DNA from: Candidatus Kaiserbacteria bacterium RIFCSPLOWO2_01_FULL_54_20
Lineage (GTDB): Bacteria > Patescibacteriota > Minisyncoccia > Phycocordibacterales > UBA2100
NCBI GenBank assembly: GCA_001783355.1
Contig: MFMA01000047.1
Location: forward strand, 1-10,711
DNA length: 10,711 nucleotides
Direction of reading: 5' to 3'
Every line of letters starts with the position of its first letter. Positions within the stretch are counted from its first letter, which is position 1. Positions 1 to 6,011 of the stretch are shown in pieces. The position numbers and the translations under genes are program-made. The notes beneath the pieces are model-generated. The model ran no database searches. It saw nothing but the letters and a program-made list of their open reading frames with translations, and had not been told where the DNA came from.

Positions 1-15
1 TGATCTCTTTCCATA

Positions 16-148
16 CCCTGTTGTGAAATTTCGGCTACGATTAATTTTCTGAATAATTTCTCTCTGCAGTCAATCTACATCATCTTACTGAAGTCCCGAG
101 CTTTTTTCAACTTGCACCTGCGGTGCGAGCCGAAATTCTACAACGGGG
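16..148. repeat. Long imperfect inverted repeat enclosing small hairpins; possible structured RNA
   Basis: Bases 16-39 and 126-148 are near-perfect reverse complements. They form about 23 pairs with one bulge, one A-C mismatch and G-U wobbles, and share the core AATTTCGGCT. The 86-nt interior holds a 5-bp hairpin, GCACC-TGC-GGTGC (114-126), next to the right arm, and a weak CAGT/ACTG pairing around 68-91. The region lies downstream of rpsP on the minus strand and has no credible gene. It could be a structured 3' region, a small RNA or a palindromic repeat element. It is not a textbook terminator, because no T-run follows the stem on either strand. The repeat itself is certain; its role is unknown. 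Confidence 0.55.
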
Positions 149-168
149 CATATCCGGTCTAACAGTTA

Positions 169-174
169 ATTATA
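169..174 (-). promoter_or_regulatory. Possible -10 box (TATAAT) facing the inverted-repeat region
   Basis: The minus strand reads a perfect TATAAT about 20 nt after the rpsP stop codon, directed into the inverted repeat at 148-16. No good -35 hexamer lies at 16-18 nt, and the surroundings are AT-rich, so chance occurrence is a real possibility. If functional it would start an RNA near 158-163. Confidence 0.25.
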
Positions 175-192
175 TAAGTTCAGTATATCAGA

Positions 193-600
193 CTAACTTT
201 GCGGGGCTTCTGCTGCAACAGTTTCTGCCGCGGCCTTCGCGTCGTCTTTCAATTCGGGCGCTGGAACCTCTTCTTTTTTTGGTGCCTCAGTCACCGGCGC
301 AACCTCTGCTGTCTCCTCCTTTTTCGGAGGACTCTTCTTCGGAAGCACGTTGACCTTTTTCCCCTCGATGATGCCGGCCGTAATGAGCATATTGTGCATC
401 GTGCCGGAAGCCTTTGCGCCGACGGACAGCCAATACTTGATGCGCTCGCCGTTCAGGTTGCGCTCTTTCGTCTTCGGGTTGTACGTGCCGAGCTTCTCAA
501 CGATATTGCCCGTTTTCGGGCCCTCGGTGTGCTCGGTCACGATAATGCGAAACGTGGGCATGTTCGTCCGCCCTGTCCTCTGCATTCGTATCTTCAGCAT
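193..600 (-). CDS. rpsP: 30S ribosomal protein S16 with low-complexity C-terminal tail
   Basis: Small-subunit ribosomal protein that binds 16S rRNA and helps 30S assembly. The start MLKIRMQRTGRTN and the following PTFRIIVTE, GTYNPKTKE and WLSVGAKAS segments match the S16 pattern (family consensus about MLKIRLxRxGRKxxPxYRIVVAD and GxYNP). The family core is about 80 residues; this protein has 135. From about residue 85 it continues as a Pro/Ala/Glu/Lys-rich tail (PKKSPPKKEE, then EAPKKEEVPAPE), probably disordered. Extended S16 tails occur in several bacterial groups, and their role is not clear. No strong Shine-Dalgarno is visible: the only purine-rich stretch (GGCAGG) lies in a hairpin ending 9 nt before the ATG. 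The usual partners trmD and rplS are not adjacent. It is separated from ppsR upstream by a probable terminator, so it is likely transcribed alone. Confidence 0.96.
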   Translation of the reverse strand: MLKIRMQRTGRTNMPTFRIIVTEHTEGPKTGNIVEKLGTYNPKTKERNLNGERIKYWLSVGAKASGTMHNMLITAGIIEGKKVNVLPKKSPPKKEETAEVAPVTEAPKKEEVPAPELKDDAKAAAETVAAEAPQS

Positions 601-608
601 AGATAATC

Positions 609-626
609 GCCTGCCGATAGGCAGGC
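609..626. repeat. GGCAGGC palindrome just upstream of rpsP
   Basis: A perfect 7-bp stem, GCCTGCC (609-615) and GGCAGGC (620-626), with a GATA loop, is followed by a further GGCAGG-like unit to 630. It sits 9 nt before the rpsP ATG on the minus strand and takes up the only Shine-Dalgarno-like bases. A related GC palindrome precedes dnaE (7935-7963). It may be a copy of a dispersed intergenic palindrome or a translational control hairpin. Confidence 0.6.
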
Positions 627-632
627 AGGCAA

Positions 633-661
633 CACTCTAACAAACTAGGCAAAAACATCAA
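633..661 (-). promoter_or_regulatory. Weak candidate promoter for rpsP
   Basis: On the minus strand TTGATG (661-656) lies 16 nt before TAGAGT (639-634). Each shares four of six bases with the sigma70-type -35 and -10 consensus. It sits just past the probable ppsR terminator and about 35 nt before the rpsP ATG, where a promoter would be expected. The TTGATG overlaps the terminator's T-rich tail, and the match is weak. Confidence 0.28.
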
Positions 662-706
662 GCCAGCGCGGAGTGCTCGTCACATGACGAGTCGCTCCGT
701 GCTGGC
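650..706 (-). terminator. GC-rich hairpin with T-tract, probable terminator after ppsR
   Basis: Arms 662-681 and 686-706 pair over nearly their whole length (GCCAGC/GCTGGC, CGGAG/CTCCG, CTCGTC/GACGAG), with two wobbles, one bulged base and an ACAT loop. On the minus strand the stem is followed by TTGATGTTTTTG, an interrupted T-tract. It lies 24 nt after the ppsR stop and before rpsP, fitting intrinsic termination of the upstream operon. The T-tract is imperfect, so partial readthrough into rpsP is possible. Confidence 0.55.
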
Positions 707-729
707 CCAAGTGTCAAAGGCATCTCGCG

Positions 730-1554
730 TCAGCTCAACGGGAAGTCGACTTGATACTTCTCGATGACCATGGCGATGATTTGCTGTGGGGTCTTACCGC
801 CCGCTCGGATGAGCTTCCACTTTTTCTCATTTGCAAGGCGCTGTAGCCGAGCGGCTTCTCTTCTGATTGCCTGAAGATCGAAATATTCGTTCTCCAGGTC
901 AGCATGAATGCCAGCCTGCGCGCGCTGTCGCCTGCGAGCTTCGAGCTGGTTCGGACTCACTTCAAGAACATACGCTCGACGCGGGTCGACGACGCTGAGT
1001 TCTGCTGGAGGTTCCTGATTAAGGACGATGGGCACATTCGCAACCCACAGACCATAGAGGGCCAGCCGGTTCGAGACTTCGGTCTTGCCGGCGCCGCTTA
1101 AGCCAACAAGTACGATATGTGCGAATTTAAGCTCACGCGCATTTTGCGCGTCATCGTACTTGAAGGCGAACTTGATCGCCTCCGGCACAGCCGCATGCCC
1201 ATGGTAGTGCACGTGACCGGGCGTTTCTGCCGACTTGAGCCCCGTCACCTTTTCGATGACGGAGATCGGTCCGCTCGCAAGGTCGATGCACGCAACTCCA
1301 TGCTCGGCGGCAACTTCGTTCGTATGCGCCGCCAGGTCCTTCCTCATGAACGTATGTACGAGGATCGCGCCCTCGGTTTTTGCCTTGAGTGCAACCTCCT
1401 CGATCTTCTCGTTGGTCGCGATCATCGGGAAGATGCGCGGAGTTGCGGATAGGCCTGAAAATTGTTCCAGGTACATCCGCACGTTGTGCAGGCCGGTTAG
1501 GCCCGTCGAACCCGTGAGGATGAACACGGGCAGCTTGTCGATATGTTTCGTCAT
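730..1554 (-). CDS. ppsR: PEP synthase / PPDK regulatory kinase-pyrophosphorylase (PSRP, DUF299 family)
   Basis: Family members switch phosphoenolpyruvate synthase or pyruvate phosphate dikinase off by ADP-dependent threonine phosphorylation, and on by phosphate-dependent pyrophosphate-forming dephosphorylation. The 274 residues match the family's usual length (about 270-280). Recognisable parts in order are an N-terminal FILTGSTG (11-18, usually a variant of VSDSTGET), the AIKFAFKYDD segment (126-135, usually IEFALKHDDG), the nucleotide-binding loop GLSGAGKT (151-158), VANVPIV (171-177) and DPRRAYVLEV (190-199). The P-loop is a standard Walker A rather than the family's typical GVSRTSKT. An in-frame ATG at 1650 would add 32 residues; ATG 1554 is chosen because GGAGG precedes it by 5 nt and the family alignment begins there. 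The target enzyme is not in this window. The symbol follows the E. coli homologue; whether it acts on PEP synthase or PPDK cannot be told. Confidence 0.88.
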   Translation of the reverse strand: MTKHIDKLPVFILTGSTGLTGLHNVRMYLEQFSGLSATPRIFPMIATNEKIEEVALKAKTEGAILVHTFMRKDLAAHTNEVAAEHGVACIDLASGPISVIEKVTGLKSAETPGHVHYHGHAAVPEAIKFAFKYDDAQNARELKFAHIVLVGLSGAGKTEVSNRLALYGLWVANVPIVLNQEPPAELSVVDPRRAYVLEVSPNQLEARRRQRAQAGIHADLENEYFDLQAIRREAARLQRLANEKKWKLIRAGGKTPQQIIAMVIEKYQVDFPLS

Positions 1555-1559
1555 GGTGT

Positions 1560-1564
1560 CCTCC
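1560..1564 (-). promoter_or_regulatory. Strong Shine-Dalgarno of ppsR
   Basis: GGAGG lies 5 nt before the ATG at 1554 on the minus strand. It is the clearest ribosome binding site in the window. It decides the ppsR start against the longer in-frame ATG at 1650. Confidence 0.8.
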
Positions 1565-1581
1565 AGACGGGTTAAGTCAAA

Positions 1582-1637
1582 GGCCTCGGTCGAGGCCGCA
1601 CATTCCTCGGGCACTCTAATCCAAAGCGGATTTCCGC
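1582..1637. repeat. Two small hairpins in the ppsR leader
   Basis: The 154-nt gap between the TraB-like gene and ppsR holds a near-perfect palindrome at 1582-1597 (GGCCTC/GAGGCC, 4-nt loop) and a smaller hairpin at 1626-1637 (GCGGA/TCCGC). The first sits 17 nt upstream of the ppsR Shine-Dalgarno. Neither is followed by a convincing T-run. They could be leader structures, and no known riboswitch was recognised. The gap has no other gene. Confidence 0.45.
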
Positions 1638-1708
1638 GCCACTTCGCCACTTTTAGTCTATTCTGCGACCCCTTCGATAATGTCGAGACCTCACTCGTTG
1701 TGAAATCG

Positions 1709-2818
1709 TTACTTGTTCAACGATTCTTTCGTTCTTAACACCCACCATCCCCTCTGTTTGTCGAAGTCATACACACTTAGGGTGGGGTCGTCATATGCAT
1801 TGCGGTGCGGATATGCCTTTAGTCGGGCATGAGCCTCAACAGGCGAACTCGCGTAGTGAGCGATTGATTCAGCGTGCGACCTTCCCATAATCACTGTTGG
1901 ATATAAGAGTTTGTCATCGAATAGCTCTGCCAATCTTTTGGTGGCAAGCCCGGCCACGATCTCTCTGTAATCGAGAATACTGCCATATCGAAATGCTCCT
2001 AGTGGATTCGAGGCTCTTCCGAGGGGTGCGCCTCTTACTAATGTCGCGTTTTCCAAGCGATTAGATATCTGAGAAATGCCACCTGTAGCTGCGGCGACAG
2101 CAGCGCCGGTTGCAATTCCAAGAAACCCTCTCCTCGAAACACGGTCCTGCAGCAAACGGGACGCGAATGTAGAAGCGGCAGCGATGGTAAGTCCACCGTA
2201 GAGCATCGCGTCCAATATTTCTTCTTCTTCTCGAGGGATATGGAAGGGATTTTTTCCTTGATTCCGCGGCTCTGCCATGCGCTCTGCAAATTTCTGACGA
2301 ATAGCCCCGAGAGGATCCGCATAGGCAATCGGCTTCCCGTAGTGTGCGGCAACTTGCGTTATTTTTTCGAAAAAGTCTTCTTTTCCTTTCTGGTACATTA
2401 TTATTTCGCGGCGGATCTCGTCATCAGACACTTTGTCCGGATCCACAGGCAGCGCAACACCGCTTCGAGTCATTCCCCGAAGTTCGTCGCGAAAGGCATC
2501 GACATGTCTTTTTAGGGGGAAGTTTGGTTCACCAAATTCACGCGGCGATTTTGAGGTTGGGGAATCGTATATTGGACTACCCTCGACAAGGACGACGGAC
2601 GCCCGACGTACAGCTTTTTCGATCTCGCTCTTGTGCATCTCGAAATTGCTGCGATCGTGAACAACGCCAATGACCCAAGCCCTTTTATCCTGATCCATTC
2701 TGACGAGTTCGGAGGACCACCCCTGCAGCTGCCTGTGGGCGTCAGCGCGTTCCCTCTTTACGTCATCCCATCTCTTTTCCGGCTCTTTAGAAAACGGGAT
2801 ACGAGGCTCGTTATCCAT
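1709..2818 (-). CDS. TraB/TIKI-superfamily-like protein with internal twin-arginine motif and two hydrophobic segments
   Basis: No exact family is recognised. Residues 46-80 read as a strand-loop-helix-strand unit (WVIGVVHDRSNFE with H54, then RRASVVLVEGSP with E79). Residues 305-320 carry YPTVIMGRSHAESI with H315. The spacing, an N-terminal GxxH, an acidic residue after a hydrophobic strand and a late GxxH, resembles the TraB/PrgY, GumN and TIKI hydrolase-like superfamily. The middle has two hydrophobic stretches, about 201-220 and 231-248. Between them is SRRGFLG (228-234), a good match to the Tat consensus SRRxFLK, followed by an Ala/Gly-rich segment. No N-terminal signal peptide is seen. 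It starts 13 nt after the smc stop, so it is probably cotranscribed with smc, without a visible Shine-Dalgarno. Its base composition looks less GC-rich than smc. The function is unknown; the superfamily call is tentative. Confidence 0.6.
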   Translation of the reverse strand: MDNEPRIPFSKEPEKRWDDVKRERADAHRQLQGWSSELVRMDQDKRAWVIGVVHDRSNFEMHKSEIEKAVRRASVVLVEGSPIYDSPTSKSPREFGEPNFPLKRHVDAFRDELRGMTRSGVALPVDPDKVSDDEIRREIIMYQKGKEDFFEKITQVAAHYGKPIAYADPLGAIRQKFAERMAEPRNQGKNPFHIPREEEEILDAMLYGGLTIAAASTFASRLLQDRVSRRGFLGIATGAAVAAATGGISQISNRLENATLVRGAPLGRASNPLGAFRYGSILDYREIVAGLATKRLAELFDDKLLYPTVIMGRSHAESIAHYASSPVEAHARLKAYPHRNAYDDPTLSVYDFDKQRGWWVLRTKESLNK

Positions 2819-2831
2819 AGTCGGAAGCTTA

Positions 2832-5045
2832 TCATTTCGCCACTTTTTCCGCTTCCTCTAACTTAACAGAGAGTAATTTCGACACCCCGTCCTGTCCCAT
2901 CGTGACGCCGTAGAGCTCGCCTGCGGCGGCCATGGTCGCTCTGTTATGCGTGATGACGATAAGCTGTGATTTTGCCCCAAGTCCGAGGATCATGTCGGCA
3001 TAACGTTTGCTATTCGCCTCGTCGAGGGCGGCATCGGTCTCATCCAAGACGAGGAACGGCGGAGGATTCACCTGGGTCATTGAAAAGATGAGTGCTATGG
3101 AAGTGAGCGCACGCTCGCCGCCGGAGAGGACTTCGAGCCCGCGGATCTTCTTGCGCGGGAGCGAGACATTAATTGAAAGTCCTGCGTATAGCTCGTCCCC
3201 CTCCTCCACTGCCTCCTCATCGTCATCGTCGCCATTCTCCATACCAAGGACGGTCCTTGATGCACGGCGACGGGGTTCTTCGACTTTGAGTTTGGCTTCC
3301 CCACCACCGAAGAGTTTCTGGAAAAAATTCTTTAGAGCTTCGTTTATCTGCTTCAGTCCATCATGGAAACGGGCATCGATGGTTTTTTCCAATTCAACGA
3401 TGATGTCTTTAAGCGAGGCCGCGGATTTTTCGAGGTCCGTGAGTTCCTTGGCGAGGAATTCGTCACGCTCTTTCGTTTGCTTGAATTCCCTGACTATTTG
3501 ATCGCCGCTCCCGACGCCTGACTCTTCTATCTTTATCTTGAAACGCTCGATATCGCGCCTACGCTTTTCTTGCACGCCACGCTCTTCCGAAAGCGCGCCC
3601 GGCGGGATCTCCGCCTTCTCCCATGAATGAACCGCCACGCCGACGAGTGCTATGCCCTCGCGTACTTCTTCTTCGAATCGGCGGCGCGCTTCGGCAATGT
3701 TCTCGCGCGCGGCACGGACACCGCTCAATTTGCCCTGTGCCTCTCGGACTGATGCTTCCAGTTCTACCAGGTCGCGTTCGGCGGCAAAGCCGCTCTCACG
3801 CGCTTCCGCGATACCTCGCCGCAGAGATTCGAGCTCGCCGGCAAGGTTCGTTTCTTCCTGTTGTACTCGCGCGAGCGAGTCGGCGAGCGATTTCACCTGC
3901 TGTTTGACCTCTTCGTTCGTCACGGGCGCCGCACCGGAGAGGCCCTCGATGAACGACTTGATGCGAGAACGGATATCCTGAAGGACAGAGCGGACGCGCG
4001 TGATGTCGTCAACGCGCTCAAGCTCGGAAACGGTCGCGTCGAGCTCGCGTGCGAAATTCCTCACGTGCGGCACCGGGACGATGGCTTCTACGGTGACGTT
4101 GTTCGCTTCGAGCGCGCCTTCGGCGCGGCCGAGCTCGCGCGCCAGGCGCTCGCTTTCGCGGCGCGCGGCGGCAAGCTTGCCCTCACGCTCGGTGAGCTTC
4201 CCCTGCAAGCCGGCAAGAGCGGCGTCGCTCGAACTCCCGCGCGTGCCGCGCGCCGCCCTGACACCCTCCGAGAGCTTTCGCAGTTCCGTTTCGTGCGCGC
4301 GTATCTCCTCCGAAAGACGCGCATCCTCTTGACTTATCCACGCATGTTCGCGCGCGAGGTACTCATTAAGTTTTGCGGCAAGCTGTTCTTTGAGCTCCCG
4401 CGCTTTCTCTATTTTTTCCACCTGCACGCGCAAGAAATTGATGTGCGGCGCGAGTTCTCGCCGGAGCGATTTCGTTTTGTCGATGTTGATGCCGGTCTCT
4501 TCGAGCTTGCGCTCGCTTTCCGCTTTCTTGTGTTGATAGAGTTTCAAGCCGAGCGCGTCTTCCACCATCTCGCGCCGCTCTTTAGGACTCGCGTTCAATA
4601 TCCTGTCGGCTTCGCCCTGCGAAATGATCTGGTAACCGGAGCCCCCGATGTTGGCCCCCGCAAGGAGGCGGATGACGTCCTTGAGCCGCACCTGCGTGCC
4701 GTTCAATAGATACTCGTTCTGTCCGTCCCGATGGACGACCCGTTCTATGACCACTTCACTGAAGTCGAGGTCGAGCAGGCGGCTCGAATTATCGAACACC
4801 ACTTTGACCGCGCCACGGTTCGCTCGGGAAAGCCCCGGGCTTCCGCCCCATATGAGGTCTTCGCCCTTTTTGGAGCGCATCGACTTCATCGACTGCTCGC
4901 CCAGGACGAAGCGGAATGCCTCCGCGACGTTTGATTTTCCGGAGCCGTTGGGCCCCACCACTGCGACTATCGGACTGCCGAATACGAGTTCGGTTTTCTT
5001 GCCAAAAGATTTAAATCCGACAAGCTCGATGGACTTGAGATACAT
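2832..5045 (-). CDS. smc: SMC-type chromosome condensation ATPase, short and apparently hingeless
   Basis: SMC proteins entrap and compact chromosomal DNA using an ATPase head made by joining the N and C termini. The head is complete: MYLKSIELVGFKSFG start, Walker A GPNGSGKS (31-38), Q-loop ISQGEADRIL (141-150, Q143), signature LSGGERALTS (640-649), Walker B FLVLDE (664-669) and H-loop ITHNR (H700). Charged heptad-like stretches at about 175-320 and 335-560 look like coiled coil. The protein has 737 residues, against about 1,150-1,200 for bacterial SMC, and the Gly-rich hinge domain expected mid-protein is not seen. The only break is a proline-containing turn (VPVPHV, 323-328) and a Gly/Pro break near 368-376. 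An acidic insertion lies at 603-619. An in-frame ATG at 5216 would add 57 unrelated residues encoded by the repeat-rich spacer, so ATG 5045 is used. The rnc-smc order is familiar from Firmicutes. RecN and SbcC were considered; the head motifs fit SMC better. Confidence 0.9.
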   Translation of the reverse strand: MYLKSIELVGFKSFGKKTELVFGSPIVAVVGPNGSGKSNVAEAFRFVLGEQSMKSMRSKKGEDLIWGGSPGLSRANRGAVKVVFDNSSRLLDLDFSEVVIERVVHRDGQNEYLLNGTQVRLKDVIRLLAGANIGGSGYQIISQGEADRILNASPKERREMVEDALGLKLYQHKKAESERKLEETGINIDKTKSLRRELAPHINFLRVQVEKIEKARELKEQLAAKLNEYLAREHAWISQEDARLSEEIRAHETELRKLSEGVRAARGTRGSSSDAALAGLQGKLTEREGKLAAARRESERLARELGRAEGALEANNVTVEAIVPVPHVRNFARELDATVSELERVDDITRVRSVLQDIRSRIKSFIEGLSGAAPVTNEEVKQQVKSLADSLARVQQEETNLAGELESLRRGIAEARESGFAAERDLVELEASVREAQGKLSGVRAARENIAEARRRFEEEVREGIALVGVAVHSWEKAEIPPGALSEERGVQEKRRRDIERFKIKIEESGVGSGDQIVREFKQTKERDEFLAKELTDLEKSAASLKDIIVELEKTIDARFHDGLKQINEALKNFFQKLFGGGEAKLKVEEPRRRASRTVLGMENGDDDDEEAVEEGDELYAGLSINVSLPRKKIRGLEVLSGGERALTSIALIFSMTQVNPPPFLVLDETDAALDEANSKRYADMILGLGAKSQLIVITHNRATMAAAGELYGVTMGQDGVSKLLSVKLEEAEKVAK

Positions 5046-5160
5046 TATCAATAGCTTACAGCCTAGCGAGGCGAGCGGAAAGCGAACTTGTTCACTTTCC
5101 CGAGCGAGTGACGGCTGAACGAGCGAAGCGACTATAGCTTTTAGCTTCCAGCTGCTAGGG
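5046..5160. repeat. Nested inverted-repeat element in the smc leader
   Basis: A tight hairpin at 5077-5100 pairs GGAAAGCGAA with TTCACTTTCC over ten positions (one G-T wobble), closing on a CTTG loop. CAGCC (5059-5063) and GGCTG (5113-5117) form an outer stem. Between them are GCGAG-rich stretches. The seven bases ATAGCTT occur on both sides (5051-5057 and 5134-5140), with TAGCTT again at 5142-5147. On the minus strand this lies within the 115 nt before the smc ATG. It looks like a dispersed palindromic intergenic element or an mRNA leader structure. Confidence 0.5.
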
Positions 5161-5213
5161 AAAATCTTGAACAAAACGTGACTTATGAGCCCTTCCAAAT
5201 ACAAGCGAGCGAG

Positions 5214-5303
5214 CATGTGTTATTTTGGAGTCTTCGCGCAGGTCGTCGGACCGAGCGGGAGCGATTTTTCAGCAGAAAAATACGCGACTCCAAAAAATAC
5301 ATG
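5214..5303. repeat. Branched inverted-repeat structure between rnc and smc
   Basis: The outer arms 5214-5232 and 5286-5303 share about 16 complementary positions, including GGAGTC/GACTCC and CATGT/ACATG ends. Inside are two hairpins: GGTC-GTCG-GACC (5241-5252), and ATTTTT-CAGCAG-AAAAAT (5264-5281) extended by GCG/CGC across one bulged A to 5261-5285. The second hairpin directly abuts the outer stem, giving a three-way-junction layout. In minus-strand RNA it begins 14 nt after the rnc stop. It may be a structured RNA, an RNase III processing site or a palindromic repeat; no T-run supports a simple terminator. Confidence 0.6.
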
Positions 5304-5317
5304 TTCGCGAGCGCCCC

Positions 5318-6004
5318 CTACCAGCCCTTTGCAGCGAGCGCTTTCTGCGCGGCGTCCTGTTCCGCTTCTTGCTTTGAACGCCCTTCGCCTGTTGCGATCT
5401 TTTCCCGCCCTATGTGCGCAACAACAACGAACCGTTTGTCGTGATCCGGGCCGGATTGACTCGATACCTCGTAAGTCGGCGTAACGCCGAGAAGACTTTG
5501 TGCGATTTCCTGAAGCCGGCTCTTTGCGTCCTGCCACAGACGCTTTTCCACGACCTCGTCGGTTTTGTGAAAAAGCTGTGCCTCGATGAACTTCTGCGCC
5601 GCCGCATATCCGGAATCGATGTAGATGGCGCCGATGAGCGCCTCGAACGCATTCGCAAGGATTATCTGCCTCGCGCGGCCGGTGTCGCGCGCTTCGCCTC
5701 TGCTAAGCAAGAGATACTCATTCATGCCCAGCTTCGTCGCCGCGTCTGAGATGCTTTGTGTATTTACGAGCGCCGCACGGTAGGCGGTGAGGTCGCCTTC
5801 GGGCCTTTCAGGATACTTCGCGTACAAAAACTCCGTTACCGCGAGTTCCAAGACGGCATCGCCCAAAAATTCGAGTCGTTCATTGTGTTCGCGCCCCTCT
5901 GCACGATTCTCATTCAGGTATGAGCGGTGGGTGAATGCCTGCTCCACCAAACGCTTGTTATTGAATTCGTATCCTATCTTTGTTTCAAAATCCGCGAAAT
6001 TCAT
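5318..6004 (-). CDS. rnc: Ribonuclease III
   Basis: Double-strand-specific endoribonuclease that processes rRNA precursors and some mRNAs. The 228 residues hold an endonuclease domain (about 1-145) with the family signature HNERLEFLGDAVLEL (40-54), supplying E42, E45 and D49, and a second metal-site segment ANAFEALIGAIYID (117-130) with E121. A dsRNA-binding domain follows (about 156-226), ending in GRSKQEAEQDAAQKAL. Position 118 is Asn where most family members have Asp (E. coli D114). An upstream ATG (6040) and GTG (6022) are in frame; ATG 6004 is chosen because the family begins close to the helix FETKIGYEF, and it lies 7 nt after the preceding stop. No good Shine-Dalgarno lies at the right distance, so translational coupling with nusB-Nudix is likely. 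It is followed by the structured spacer and smc. Confidence 0.96.
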   Translation of the reverse strand: MNFADFETKIGYEFNNKRLVEQAFTHRSYLNENRAEGREHNERLEFLGDAVLELAVTEFLYAKYPERPEGDLTAYRAALVNTQSISDAATKLGMNEYLLLSRGEARDTGRARQIILANAFEALIGAIYIDSGYAAAQKFIEAQLFHKTDEVVEKRLWQDAKSRLQEIAQSLLGVTPTYEVSSQSGPDHDKRFVVVAHIGREKIATGEGRSKQEAEQDAAQKALAAKGW

Positions 6005-6011
6005 ACCTGAC

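Noticed and set aside
1..192. tRNA, tmRNA, 4.5S or RNase P RNA in the inverted-repeat region
   Set aside because: No acceptor CCA, T-loop, SRP tetraloop or RNase P core motif could be found on either strand.
199..606. Plus-strand frame opposite rpsP
   Set aside because: The minus strand encodes a clear S16; the plus frame has a Cys/Arg/Leu-rich composition typical of an antisense shadow.
1555..1650. 32-residue N-terminal extension of ppsR from ATG 1650
   Set aside because: GGAGG 5 nt before ATG 1554 and the family's usual length point to the shorter protein.
1235..1738. Plus-strand frame opposite ppsR
   Set aside because: It overlaps the conserved ppsR reading frame completely and has no motif of its own.
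3861..4709. 282-codon open frame on the plus strand
   Set aside because: It is antisense to the SMC coiled coil and N-terminal head. Its sequence mirrors SMC codons and shows no domain.
5046..5216. 57-residue N-terminal extension of SMC from ATG 5216
   Set aside because: It is encoded by the palindromic spacer and resembles no SMC. The conserved MYLKSIELVGFKSFG begins at 5045, as in other SMC proteins.
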